A DNA stretch of 64,000 nucleotides from assembly GCA_003116995.1 (NCBI GenBank), contig BDSL01000034.1, positions 682,001 through 746,000 on the forward strand, written 5' to 3'. This document shows positions 33,169-45,832 of this stretch, one piece after another. The position numbers were made by a program, and so were the translations under genes. The DNA comes from Yamagishiella unicocca (taxonomy: Eukaryota > Chlorophyta > Chlorophyceae > Chlamydomonadales > Volvocaceae). Position 1 is the first letter of the stretch; every line of letters starts with the position of its first letter. The notes below the pieces were generated by a model. It searched no databases. It was not told the origin of the DNA and was given only the letters and a program-made list of their open reading frames with translations.

Positions 33169-35942
33169 ATGTCTGTTAAACACTTTGAGCTGCGCACGTT
33201 TCTTGCGGGCACCCGCCCGCTCTTGCAGAGAACGCTGCAGGAGAGTAACTGCGAGAATATTTATAAAATTGTCAGGGAAAACGCTGGAGAGGGCTCGGTA
33301 ACTGTCTTAGGTTCAGTTGCTGGTGCGAAATGAGACCGCACGTTTGCATTCCATCGGGCTGTCAACAATGGGTATCAAAGGTGCGTCCTTGATGCGAATG
33401 AACTTGCACACGGGACGCGGGAACCTGATTTAAGCAGGGCAGTACAACACAGCCGCATCCACACTCCATTCGGGCGCAGACCATCGCCGTGGGCATCGAC
33501 AAGTTCGCCTACATGAGTTCTTTGGCCATCTACGTTTACTCGTCGCACAGCTTCTTGCCCCTTGCCATTCTCGCCAAGCACGAGCAGCACCTGTCCGCCC
33601 TGGCTATGTCGCCTTTCGACTCCAACCTGCTGGCATGTGCCATCAACAACCAGGTGAGCGCTTGGAGCCGTGAGGGGGGCTACCCTCCCCGCCTTTTCAA
33701 CCTCGTCCCCGCACTAGGCGAGCAGGACGCTCAGCCCTAACGATTGGGTTCGGCAGGCCCCACCACAATAGCCCGCTGACACCTCGTCCGTGCCTGTGCG
33801 CAAGCCTGTTGGGATACTTATGGAAATATCTAAATATCTTAAGGATACCTAAAAACCCTTAACCCTTAACCCTAAGGGAACCCAGTCCCCCGGGTGTTGG
33901 GCCCTGGCTGATCCGAAACCATCTGGAACGGTCAACCAACCAACCAGGTGGTGGCTGTTACGGCATCAATACATGGCACACGGCACCGTAAACCCCCCAT
34001 TCGCGGCTGAGCAGCAGATCAATACACACGGCACGGTCCCTTCTCGGCGGGTTTGCCCGGCACCCCCGCTCCCGTTGCGTAAAACGGTTTTTATACACCC
34101 CTGTACCCCGCAAACACATCGTCCAATATTCCCGGATGTTGGTGTGAATGCGCCTTTGGCCCGGGGGCCGGGGGTGGCATAAAAACCGTGTACATGACGA
34201 GGGACAGGATAGTTGGCCGGGGGGCCCGGGGGAGGGGGCGCCGAGGTGGTAGGCCCCCCGTACTCGCAGCCGCCACCAACGGCTACAAAAACCGGCCCGC
34301 GAGCGACGGCGTCTCGCCAGCTCACACCGCCCCTCCTCCCCCCTGCGCCCGAACCGCCGCTGCGACTGCCATGGCCGCCGTACAGGAGGTGCGTGTGTAC
34401 GACGTGGACACGGAGCAGCCGGTCTGCAGAACCAAGTACTCTGCTCCGAAGGACAGAGTGACGCTCCTGACCTGGTGGGTTTCGAGGACGTGGTGGGCGG
34501 GGGCTGGGGAGCAGACTAGTGGACGGGTGGAACGCTGGGGCCCCAGCCGCGGGGTGCGACGGCGGCGGCGGCGGCGCGGGGGAAGTGGCATAAAGACCGG
34601 TTACGCGACAAGGATAGGATAGCTGGCGCATTGTCTTCGGACACCTAGGTGTGGGCGCAGGGGGGTTACAGGCAAAAACCGGCTGCCCCCGCGGGGTTCG
34701 AGGGAAACCCGTGGATGTCCGAAAAAACCGTTTAAAACAGAAGTTTTGAGATGCATGCTGGAGAACTGGCTGCCCCCGCGGGGTGGGGGGACGGATAGGT
34801 CGGGGCTCGGTAGGGTAGCGCTTCCGGGGTGAGCGGGTGGGGCCGCATCCCGACCCCTCCCCTTCCCCTTCCCCTCCTCGTCCTGCAACTCGCTCACTTC
34901 ACGTGCGCCCCGCACGACGAGGCCGCCAACCCCACCACACCACACGCAGCCGCCACCTCGCGCCCCGCACCTCGCGCCCTCGCACCTCGCCGCCACAGTA
35001 TTTGTTTTGGACCACGTTGAAGACAAACACAACACTGCAGAAAAGCTAATCGGCAAGGCTCCAGAAGGTTCAACTACCCTCCCAATCGCGCCACAGGCAT
35101 CGCACGAACCCCGGCGTCCTGCTGATGGCCATCGGCTCGTGCCTGGTGGCATGGGACTTCGCCGCGTCCATGGACGCCGGCGGCGGCGGCGGAGAAAGCC
35201 ACGCTCACGGCCGCGGCCACAGCCACGCCAACGGCGGCGGCGGCGGCGGCGCCGTACCGCCGCCACCGCCGTCGTCCCCGCCGCCGCAGGCTCCGCGGTC
35301 CATGCTCGCCCGCTTCCGAAACCACCACCGGGGCCCGGGCGGCGCTGCGGGCGCGGACTCCAGCGACCCGGGGCCGGCGGGGCGTTGGAGCCTCTTGCGT
35401 GACGTGGGGGCGGCGGTTACGGCGTTTGACCAGTGCGCCGCCCCCGCCGCCGCCGGCGGCGGCGCCGCCGGCGGGCTGACGTTGGTGGCGGTGGCAACAG
35501 CCGACGCCCGGGTGATCCTCCTGGAGCTGGACCCGACGGGCCTTATGGTCCGCGGCGAGCTGCGGACCATAGTGCTGCCGGATGTTGCCGGCGCCGCCGC
35601 CGCCGGCATAGGGCCCGCCAGCGCCGTGAGCTGGGAGCCCCTGTCCGGCAACGGCCTGCTGCTGGTGGTGGGGCGCGGCGGCGCCATGGCGCTGTACGAC
35701 ACGACCGTCGGCGAGGTCGTACTGTCGTACGCCAAGCAGCCGGCGACGGCGACGCGCTTCTCGCAGTTCCTGCCGTCGCAGCCGGGGAGCTTCCTGCTGT
35801 CGTCCAGCCGGAGCGGCGCGCTGCAGCTCTGGAACGTCAGCCAGCCGCACCCGCTGCGGCTGATCAAGCTGGGCGGGGGGCTGGTGCAGGCATTTGCGTT
35901 GTTCAGCCCGTCAGCAACCGGCTCCGCCGCCGCCGCCGCCGC

Positions 35943-35974
<32 letters not shown>

Positions 35975-38900
35975 GCGGGGCGGAGAAGCGTACAGCGATG
36001 CTGGTGTCATTCGGCGACGGCGCGCTGTACGTGTACGACATGGACTCGCAGCAGGTGCTGTGGCGGCAGGAGGGCGGCCACACGGAGACCGTGTTTGACT
36101 GCCGCTTCTGCACAACGGACCCCAACCTGCTGGCCACGGCGAGCTTCGATTCGTCCGTGCGGGTGAGGGGGCGGTGGAGGTGGGAGTGCCGGTGAGGGGG
36201 CGATGGGGGTTTTTGAAAGGAATCCGCGAATCCCCGGCCGAATTCCGGGGGCGGTGGGGGTGGGAGTGCCGGTGAGGTGGCCGTGGGAGTGGGAATGCCG
36301 GTGAGGGGGCTGGGGGGGGAGGTTGAGAGGAAACCCGTATGGTGGGGGAGGGCGGGGGGCGGTGGCGGCGTGCGACTGTGCTGGAGGGCGCGGAGGGTGG
36401 GGGGGTGACGAGGAGGTGGTGGGGGGTGGAGAGGAAGTCCGTGGGTCGGCACTTACACATTTAGACGTAGTCGGGTCTGAAGGGTGCTCGGCAGGCCCTT
36501 GACCGCCGCATTACTACCAACAACTTACCAACAACAACACCAACACAACCAACACCAACCAACACCAACCAACACCAACCAACACCAACCAACACCAACC
36601 AACACCAACCAACACCAACCAACACCAACCAGCGCCACCAACAACAACACCAACACGATCAACACCAACCAACAACACCAACACGACCATCACCATCAAC
36701 ACCAACACCGCCACCGCCGCTGCTCCGCTGCCCCCGCGGGTCAGGTGTGGGACATCCGCACCGCCCGCTGCATCAAGCGGCTGCAGGGGGCCGAGGGCAT
36801 CCTCTACTCCGTCAGCTGGTCCTGCGACGGGCGCATGCTGGCTGCGTCCAACGACAGCGGCGTCATCTACCTGTACGACTACGGTCGGGGAATGATGATC
36901 AGGTCGCTCAAGCAGCACACCAAGCAGGCGCTCAAGTGAGTCGCAAGCCGGGGGTGGCCGGGGGTAGCCGGGGGTAAGCGGGGGCAGCCGGGGGTGGCCG
37001 GGGGTGGCCGGGGGGGGCCGGGGGTAGCCGGGGGTAAGCGGGGGCAGCCGGGGGTAAGCGGGGGTATCCGGGGGTGGCCGGGGGACCTGGTCGCAGGAGG
37101 GAAGGAGAGTTACAGAAAAGAACCGGTTGCCGGTGGTGGACATGGGAAGTGTAGAAGGGGAAGGGGAGGGGAGGGCACGGCAACATGGCATGGCATGGGG
37201 CGGCATGGGGGGGGGGGCTGGGCCTGCCCTCACGGACGAACGTGGGATCTACGAGGAGGCCCGCAGGGGCGGTCGGCACTTGGGGAGGTAAGCGGGGTGC
37301 GCGTGTGAGGTGGGGGGGGGGAGACACAAGCGGTTCTACGGGCCCCCCTGCGTCGTTCGTCCTGCGCTGCTGTGCGGGATTGACCGCCTGCACCGCAACA
37401 TGCCCTGCAACCCTCCCTCCCTTCCCCCTACGGCCCCTCTACGGGTTTTCCCGCCCCTGGCCCCCCCGCGGCGCTCGGTTTGCCGGCCGTGGGTTCGCTG
37501 ATTCTCTTATAGACCCCCACGGCCCCTCACCTCCCGCCCCCTTCCCTCCCCTGCCCACTCCCGGCTCCACGCTCACCCTCCCGCCCCTCACCTCCCGTCT
37601 CGCCGTCCGCCGACCATGCGCCCACTATCTTGTCGTTTTTCGTGTCACCGGTTTCACACCGCCGCCCCTCCCCTCCCCCCCTCTCCAGCATGCATCTCAA
37701 AACGTCTGTTCTAAACGGGTTTTTTCTGGCATCCACGGGTCTTCCTCGAATCCCCCCCTCCTCCTCCCCCAGGGTCACCTTCCACCCTCTCAAAGCCAAC
37801 ATGCTGGCCTCCTCCTCCGTGGACGGCTCCGTCTACGTGTACACCACCGACGGTGAGATGGTGCGCACGCTGCGGCACTTCTCCACCGTGTCGTGTATCG
37901 CCTGGGGGCTGCTGTGCCCGCACCTGCTGGCCACCACGTGCGAGGAAGGCGAGATGCACGTGTGGGACGTGACGCGCCCGGCGGCGGAGTGCCTGGTGCG
38001 CACCCTCACGAGGCACAGGTGGGTCCAGGGAGGGCGTGTGTGTTGGGGGGGGGCAATGGGGGCTACGTGGGTCCAGGGAGGGCGGGGGCGGGGGATAAAA
38101 GAGAATCCGGAGGGTGGGGGGGTGGGGGGAAGACCCGGGGGAGGCGGGGGAGAAGGGCGGCGGGGTGGGGGTGCGTGGGTCCAGGCGGGGGGGAGGGACA
38201 GCAACGAAACGGGTGTAGCGGCGGTGGTGGGTGGGCAGGTGGGTGGGTGCGCCGCCGCCGCCCGGTAGGTGGGCACTGTGGGAGGGGCGGGGGCGTCATG
38301 AGGCAGCCACCACCACCGCCGCAGTAGCTGCAGCAGCAGGAGGCGTCGCTGGTGTCGCTGGTGTCGGGGCAGCTGATGGTGCCATTTCGTCGGCGCCGCG
38401 GCATCGCCGCCCTGCTGCCGCCATAGCTTCTTGTGTTTGCTCGTCGCCTTTTCCGGCCCCGCACTGGCCCGAACCCCTCCCCCCCACCCCACCGGGTTGC
38501 AGCTCCCGCTCCTTCAACGTGGAGTTCTCGCCGCTGCTGCGGCACCACCTGCTCAGCTCGTCCAACGACCGTACGGCGCGCGTGTGGGACGTGAGCACCG
38601 GCGACTGCTTGGCGGTGAGTCGGCGCCCCCCTAGCACCCGCCAGCAACCCCTCCCCCCCACACTTAGTCGTCATCGCCCTTGGTTTGTCGGCCGTGGATT
38701 CGCGGGTTGTTTTAATTCCCCACCCACACACACATTAGCAACCCCCCCCACCGCCACCATCAGCACCCCCACCACCACCAGCAATTGTAACCCCACCAGC
38801 AATCCCTGACTGCTGCGTCTCTGGTGACCCCCAGTCGTGACTCGGCGTACCAGCGCACGCCTCCACCCGCCTTCCTTATCCCGCTTTGCTATGACTAATA

Positions 38901-41900
38901 GGTACAAAGGTTAGATTACAAAGCGCCGGTGCGATTGGCCCACCTCCCGCCTCCCCTTTCCTCACCCCGCCTCGCCGGCCCCCCCCCCGCCCCGGACCCC
39001 GTGTAACCGGGCCTTCTCTCCCCCGCCCCCGCTCTCGTCCCCCTCCCCGCCCTCCACCCACTCCCCCCCCCCCCGCACAGGTGCTCCAGGGCCACACTGC
39101 GGAGGTCCGGGCGGTGGCCTGGCACCCGGAGGTCGCACACATCTGCTTCACGGGTGAGAGGGCCTGGGTGGGCGGCGGGGCTTCTGACCGGAAACCCGTG
39201 GGTCGGCACCAGTAAGTAGGACGGACCAGGAAACGCCGCCTGGTACACGCGTTTGAACTTCCATGCTGGAGAACTCGGCGCTTATGGAGGCCGTGTTTCG
39301 CCCCCTGGGGGGGGCGGGGTGGTGCGGCAAGGCAGGACGGTGGGACATTGGCGTTGCAGGTGTGTGTGGCGGGACGGGATCACCCGGCAGGCCGGTATGT
39401 GCGGCCGTGACCCGCCCTCCCGCCTGCGGGTTATCCGCGCTCCCTCCCATCCTGCTCCAAACGGTTTTCCTCGCATCCACGGATCTACCTCGCAACCCGC
39501 CCGCCCGTCCTCCCGCCCGCCCGCCCGCCCGGGTGCCTGTTTAGGCTCCTGGGACTCCTCGATTCGGGTGTGGGACGTGCGCAACGGCCGCTGCCTGCAC
39601 GTGGCCAACGACCACCACGCCGACGTGTACGGCATCGCCATCCACCCGCAGCGGCCGTTCTTCATGGTCACGTGCTCGCGCGACACCACGCTGAGGCTGT
39701 GGAGCACACTCGACCTCACGCCCAACCTGATGCCCCAGGTGGGCTGGGGTTTTTTATAAGAGAATCCACGAATCCACGAATTCACGGATCCGCGGATCCA
39801 CGGCTGGGGGGGCGCATCGCGCGTGTCGTGTGTTTTTCTATGCGCCGAGCTAAGTCACGCGTGTGTGTTAGTGGTGATGGTGGTCATTCCCCCGGGCAAA
39901 GGTGGAGATCCCAGTGTGGGCGGCGGGCGGCAGGCGGTATCATGGGGAAGCGGGGCACCGTGGGGCGCCGTGTTGAAGACGCGGGTGCACCGGCTGCCCG
40001 TCAACCGACTGCACACCCGCCCACTCACCTTTCCTCCCCTCACACGCTGACTCATCCATCCTTGCTCCCCCTGGCCGGCACCACGGGCCTGACTCCAACC
40101 CCCCCTACCCCACCTCTCCACCCCCACCTCCACCCCCACCCCCACCAAGCACCTTAACCAAGCTCTCCAGCATATGCACTTCCAAACGAGTGTACCAAAC
40201 GTCTTCTACTCGGTCCTATTTTCGAGTGTCGACCTACGGGTTCCCTCTATACTGTGGGGTGGGTTCCTCTCTACCCTCCCCGCTCCCTCCTCCGGGTTTC
40301 TGACCTACGGGTTTCCTCCCACACCCCCTCACCACCCCACCCCAACCCGCTTCCACCCACCGCCGCCCCCAGGCGCTGCTGCGGTCGCTGTCTCAGCTGC
40401 GCGCCACCCCCGAGGAGGCGGCGGCGCTGCCCCAGTCAGCCCAGGCGGTCATGTCGGGGGCCTGCAGCGGGCAGCTGGCGGAGCGGCTGGCGGCGGCGTC
40501 GTGCACCCCCCTGGAGCGATACGCCGCCATCTCTGAGTTCTTCCTGCCGCCGGGTGCGTCCCCGGGGGGTATACGATATAAAGCCGCGAATCCACGGCCG
40601 ACAAACCAAGGGCGATGACGATGGGGGTCCCAGAAGAGATGGCGAGTAGGGGGTGCTGCGGAGTTGGGGAGGTGCCGCCGCTCTCCTTCGACATGTGGCG
40701 CGCAGGGGGAAAAACGGGTTGATGTGTGTTTTCCGGCCCCCCACCCACAGCACGCCTTCCCCCCTATTATACGCTGCTGCGGGAGTGGGTGGATAGCGGG
40801 GAGTGTACGGCATGTGGCGCACGTGACCATGATCGGCGGGGGTGAGCATCGCCGATGGAAACGAACACCCGATGTTCAGGGCAGGGTAGTAGCGCTGCTG
40901 TTACCCGCTATAAAACCCGGTGCTGGCTGCATCCCCCACCCTCCGCCTCCTGTCCCCACACCTCAGCTTGTGTCGACGTGTTCTGGGAGCTGGCCGGCTG
41001 CGTGAGCACTAATGCCGGAGGCAGCGACCCCGCCGGCGGCGGCACCGGCGGCGCCGCCATCGTCGGGCCTCGACAGCGGCCCGGCGGCGGCGCTGACACA
41101 CCCGGCGGCGGCGGCGGCGACGACGGCTACTCCCTCCACCACTGGACGGCTGCGAGGCTGGCGGTGGGGTCGGCGGCGAACCACCTTGAGCTGGCGGCGA
41201 GCAGCAAGGTGCGGGGGGGGGGGCGCAATAAGATCCGGTTACACGACATGGGTATACAAGCTGCAGGCGTGGGTGGGGTGCGTGTGTGGGCGGGGCTGCA
41301 TGCTGGGTGAGGTGGGTAAGCGGTTTTCCCGGCGGGTCTGGGAGGGTGTGGCTGCTCCTGGCCTCCCTTTCCAATATGCTGACCTGACGAACGCAAACCA
41401 ATGCCTTCCTTGTTCCTTCCTGACACCACCACCACCGCCACCACCACCACCACCACCACCACCACCACCACCACCACCACCACCACCACCACCACCACCA
41501 CCACCACCACCACTACCATTCCAATCCTGCCCCACTAGCTCACCAGCTCCTGCCCCACTAGCTCACCAGCTCCTGCCCCACTAGCTCACCAGCTCCTGCC
41601 CCACTAGCTCACCAGCTCCTGCCCCACTAGCTCACCAGCTCCTGCCGCACACGACCGCGATGCCACCCCCCTCAGTCCCGCATCAGCGGCGGCGCGGGTC
41701 GGCGCGAGGACCTCCTCCGTGAGGCGGCTCAGCAGCACCTGGTGGCGGGAAACGTGGAGCACTGCTGCGAGCTGCTGGCGGACCTGGGGGACTGGGACCG
41801 GGCGCTGGCGCTGGCGCCGGTGGTGGGGCTGCCGTTCTGGCAGCGCCTGCTGGGGCAGCGGGTGCAGGCGCTGGCGGAGGCGGAGGCGCAGGTGGGGGCG

Positions 41901-44900
41901 AGGGGCTGTGGTGTTTCCGCAGGGGGGAAGGGCGGACCGCGGGGCGACCGGGCTCTCCCTTGCCTGCACCCTCCTCCCTGGCACCTGTCTCCCCCTACGG
42001 ACGTCTCTCGAGTGCAGACCAACGGGTTTCCGGGCAAACCTCCCACACACACATTTAGTCCGACCGCCCGGCTGGTTGATTTTCCGTGTGAGGTTCCGCG
42101 GCTCAGCGGAAATCAACATCCCAAACTCAGGGCCCAAATTACCCCAAATTACCCCACACCCAAAACATATTCCTCCCCCCATCTAAAACATCCTCCCCAC
42201 CCACCGCCACCCCCTCGCCGCCGCCGCAGAGCCACGTGAGCGACGTGCTGCCGCTGTACCTGGTTTCGGGGCAAGTCCCCGCGCTGGTGGACATGCTGTC
42301 CACGTCATGCCTGTACGACACGGCGTTCAACGTGGCCGCCGTACAAGCCTGCGGCGGCTACCCGAGCCTCGCCGGCGGCGGCGTCGCCGCGGCCGCCGCC
42401 GCCGCCCGCGAGCGCTGCAACAGCGCCGGCGGCGCCGCCAACGGCGCAGCGGCGGCGGAGCCGGCGGAGGCGCCGCCGCTGCAGCGGTCGCCCAGCGTCG
42501 GTTTCGGCTCCGCCGCCGGCGGCGGCGCCGCCGCCGCCGGCGCCTGGGGGCCAGCGCCTCCGGGCCTGGAGCGCATACGGTCCAGCTGCAGCACCGACTT
42601 CGCCACCTTGCCATCACCCCCCTCCAACGGCGGCGGCGGCGGCGGCCTCGGCGGCGGCTTTACGTCTCTGCAGCTGTCCGCCGCTACCTCCCTCGCCTCC
42701 TCCATCTCCATCCCGCCGCTGCCGCCGGTGACACTGCGCGGAGGCTCGCTACCCAGCCTCGGCCGCGCGCCGCCGCTGCGGCCGCCGCCGCTGGCGCCCA
42801 TCCAGGCCTCGACCATGCCGTCGACGTCGCCGCCGGCGGCGTCAGCGGCGGCGTCAGCGGCGGCACAGCTCCTGCTGTCGGACGCCTCAGCCCCCGACTC
42901 CCCTCGCGCATTCAACCCCGCCGCCTCCGGCGTCCTCGGCGACCCCTCCTCCCAGCTCCTGGCGCCGCCGCCGCCACCGCCGCTGCCGCCGCCCTCCCCT
43001 CCCCTCGCGTACCCCTCCCTGGCGCCGGCGCCGCCGCCGGGTCTGCGCTCCACGGGCTCGTCACGCCAGCGGTCGCTGCCCAACGGCGCCGCTCCTGGCG
43101 CCACCAGCGCTGGCGGCGGCGGCGCCGCCGCCGCCGCCGCCGCCTCGGGACCATCCAGCAGCCGCGACGCCCTCCAGGGCGCCGTGTCCGTGCGCTGCTC
43201 CCAGGCCCGCGTGTTCCTGTCCCAGGGCCTGCCTCTCCAAGCGGCCTGTTGCGCGCTGACCGTCGACGACCTGCCGGGCGCCGTGGGGTTGCTCCTGCGC
43301 GGGGGCATGGAGGATCTGGCGCTGGCGCTGGTGCAAGGCCTTACGCGGCCCGGACAGCAGCACCAGCGCGGCGCAGCAGCGGTGGCGCCGGGCGCGGCGG
43401 GAGTGGGGCTGGGGGCGTTCGGCTTGATCGGGGTGGGCGGGGTGGGGTTCGAGTCGGGCGGCGGGGCGGTGGGGGGGACGGGTGCCGGCGGCGTGGAGGC
43501 GGTGGCGGCGGCGCTGAGGCCGCGGGTGCTGGTGGCGGCAGCGCTGCGGCGGGAGGCGGCGGGGGAGCACTTGACGGCGGCGGAGCTGATTATGCAGGTG
43601 CGGATGGCAGGGAGTGGGGTTACAGAAAGTGGGGTTGCAAAAAAGTGGGGTTGGAAAACATTGGGGTTGCAGAAAAGAACCGGTTGCAGATAAGAACCGG
43701 TCACAGAAAATGGGGGTTGAGGAGAACCCGTGTCCGAGGAGAGAGCCGTTTGTGACATACGTTTGGCAGTGCGTGCTGGAGGACTTGGTTGAGGAGAGGA
43801 AGACCGGAGGGGGGGCGGCGGTGTGGAGAGGCAGCGCGTGGAGACGACATAGGAGGCAGGGAGGGAGGGTAGGAATGGGAGGAGCGGTCCGGACGGGGCT
43901 GACAGGCTGAGGGTCGGAGGGGTAAAGGATAATCCGCGAAGCCACGGCCGACCAGAGTGTGCGATTGAAGGGCACTGAGGCGTCCAGTGGGGGCACCGAC
44001 GGGCGCGGCACGGCCGCCTGGCCCCTCCCTGCCGCCGCTCACCTACCCCCCGACACCCCCCTCACACCCTGCGGCATCCCCACCCGCCCCAGCACTCCCC
44101 ACCCCACCCCCATGGGTCTTCCGCGCAACTCCACCCCAACCGGTTCGTTCTCGCAACCCCCCCCCCCCGCCCCCGCCCTCCAGGTGCCCGGCCGAGGCGA
44201 CCTGCGGGACCTCCTGGCGGGTCGCTGCCGGGCGCACTGCGACCCCCCCACCGCAGCCCGCGTGTTCGCCGCCCTGGACCTCCGGGACACCCCCGCCTAC
44301 AGCGCCGCAGCCGAGGACCCGGCGACGGTGGCGGCGGCCTCCGTGTCCGGCTGGGAGGGCGTGCGGCGGCTGCTGCTGGCGGGGCAGCAGGCGGCGGCGG
44401 CGGACCGGGCGCTGGCGGGGGTGCGGCAGCTGCTGGAGGCGGGCGAGAGGGTGACGCTAGCGTCGCCGGATTGGGAGCAGGCGTGGGGCGCCATCAACAG
44501 GTGGGCGGCGGAGAGAGGGGAACCAGAAAGCGACAGCGCGAGCGGCCAGGCAGCTTTTGGGGGAGGAACATCTTCGTGTTGCGACTGAGGACGGGGGTTT
44601 GCGTCTTTGGCCTTTAGAGGCTGGTTGTCCTAGGGGCATCGCCCTCTCCTCGCCTAGAACCGGCTACAATCACAAGGGTGGTAGTGAAAGCTGCCAGTAT
44701 CAGCGCCCCCGCCCCTGCTGCCTCGCGTACACCAGTCTGCCTTGCAAACCCCTGCTGCCCCCGCATGCGTCTTCATCGTACCACCACCACCCTACACAGG
44801 CGGCTCATCCTATCCCCCCCCCTCCTGCTTCCCCGCCGCCCCCTCCCTGCCCCTCCCCACCCGCCGTAACCTTCTTCTCTTCCTCCTGTGCTGCCTCCAC

Positions 44901-45797
44901 GGGTCGTTTCCCCGCTACCCCCCATCCGTCCGCTGTCGTGTAACCGGGTCTTCTCGCCCCTACCCGTCCGCCACCCCCCCTCCGCTGTCCGCCTGTCCCC
45001 CCTCTCCCCCCCTCGGGCATGGGTTCGCGGATTCTCGTATACCCTCCCCCCCCCGGGTCAGCCTGTGTTCCTCCGCCCTGGGTGGCTCCGTGTGGGCACG
45101 GGTGTTCGCGGTTGCCGCCTACCTGGGAGCCCTGGTGGCGCTGGAGCAGGGGTGTGCGGCGGTGGGCGTGCACCTTGTGCGGGTGCTGGAGGCATGGGTG
45201 GCGGGCAGGGCGGTAAGTGGGCGGCAGGGGCGGGGCCGGGGGGTCGGGGGAGGGGCGGCAGAGGGCGGGGCCGAGGGCGAGGGGGGTTCGCGAAGTGGTT
45301 TCGGAGTGGGTTTCGGAGTGGGTTTCGGGGGCTACCGAAGGAGGGAGGCCTTTCCTGGAGGAAGATCAAACGGTTTTGTCTTGCGATTAAGGGTTGGACA
45401 TGCAGGAACCCTGGGTCAGGAAACGTATAGCCCTGGCTCGTTCCACAGGTCGCAAAGCGGTAGTTGGGTGCACTTGTGGCAGCTTGCAGCTTGTGTGCGT
45501 CCAGGGATGGCCCACTTCCGAAGCACAGCCCCCTCAGACGCGGAGAACCCCCTGCCTCCCACCGGCCGTCGTCGCTCCCCCTTCGACGCCCCACAGGACG
45601 CCGAGCTGCCGGTTTCCCAGGCGCGGCTGGCGGCGGAGGTTTCGGAGGCGCTGGACGCCTGCCTGGCGCTGCCGGCGTACGGCAGCCCGGGGGAGGTTCG
45701 CGAGGTGCTCCAGGAGCTGGTGCTGGCGCCGGCGGGGAGCCAGTGGTTGCAGGTGGGGTTCGGGCCGCTGCCGCTGCTGCTGCTGCTGCCGCTGCTC

Positions 45798-45832
<35 letters not shown>

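Noticed and set aside
29301..34770. The recurring peptide HLKTSVLNGF as a shared protein motif or exon
   Set aside because: It is the translation of the family A repeat, appears in different frames and on both strands, and always lies in an intron.
35205..36452. A 415-codon minus-strand frame opposite WDR17 exon 4
   Set aside because: It is antisense to a conserved propeller exon and rich in Pro/Ser/Thr as expected for the complement of Gly/Ala codons.
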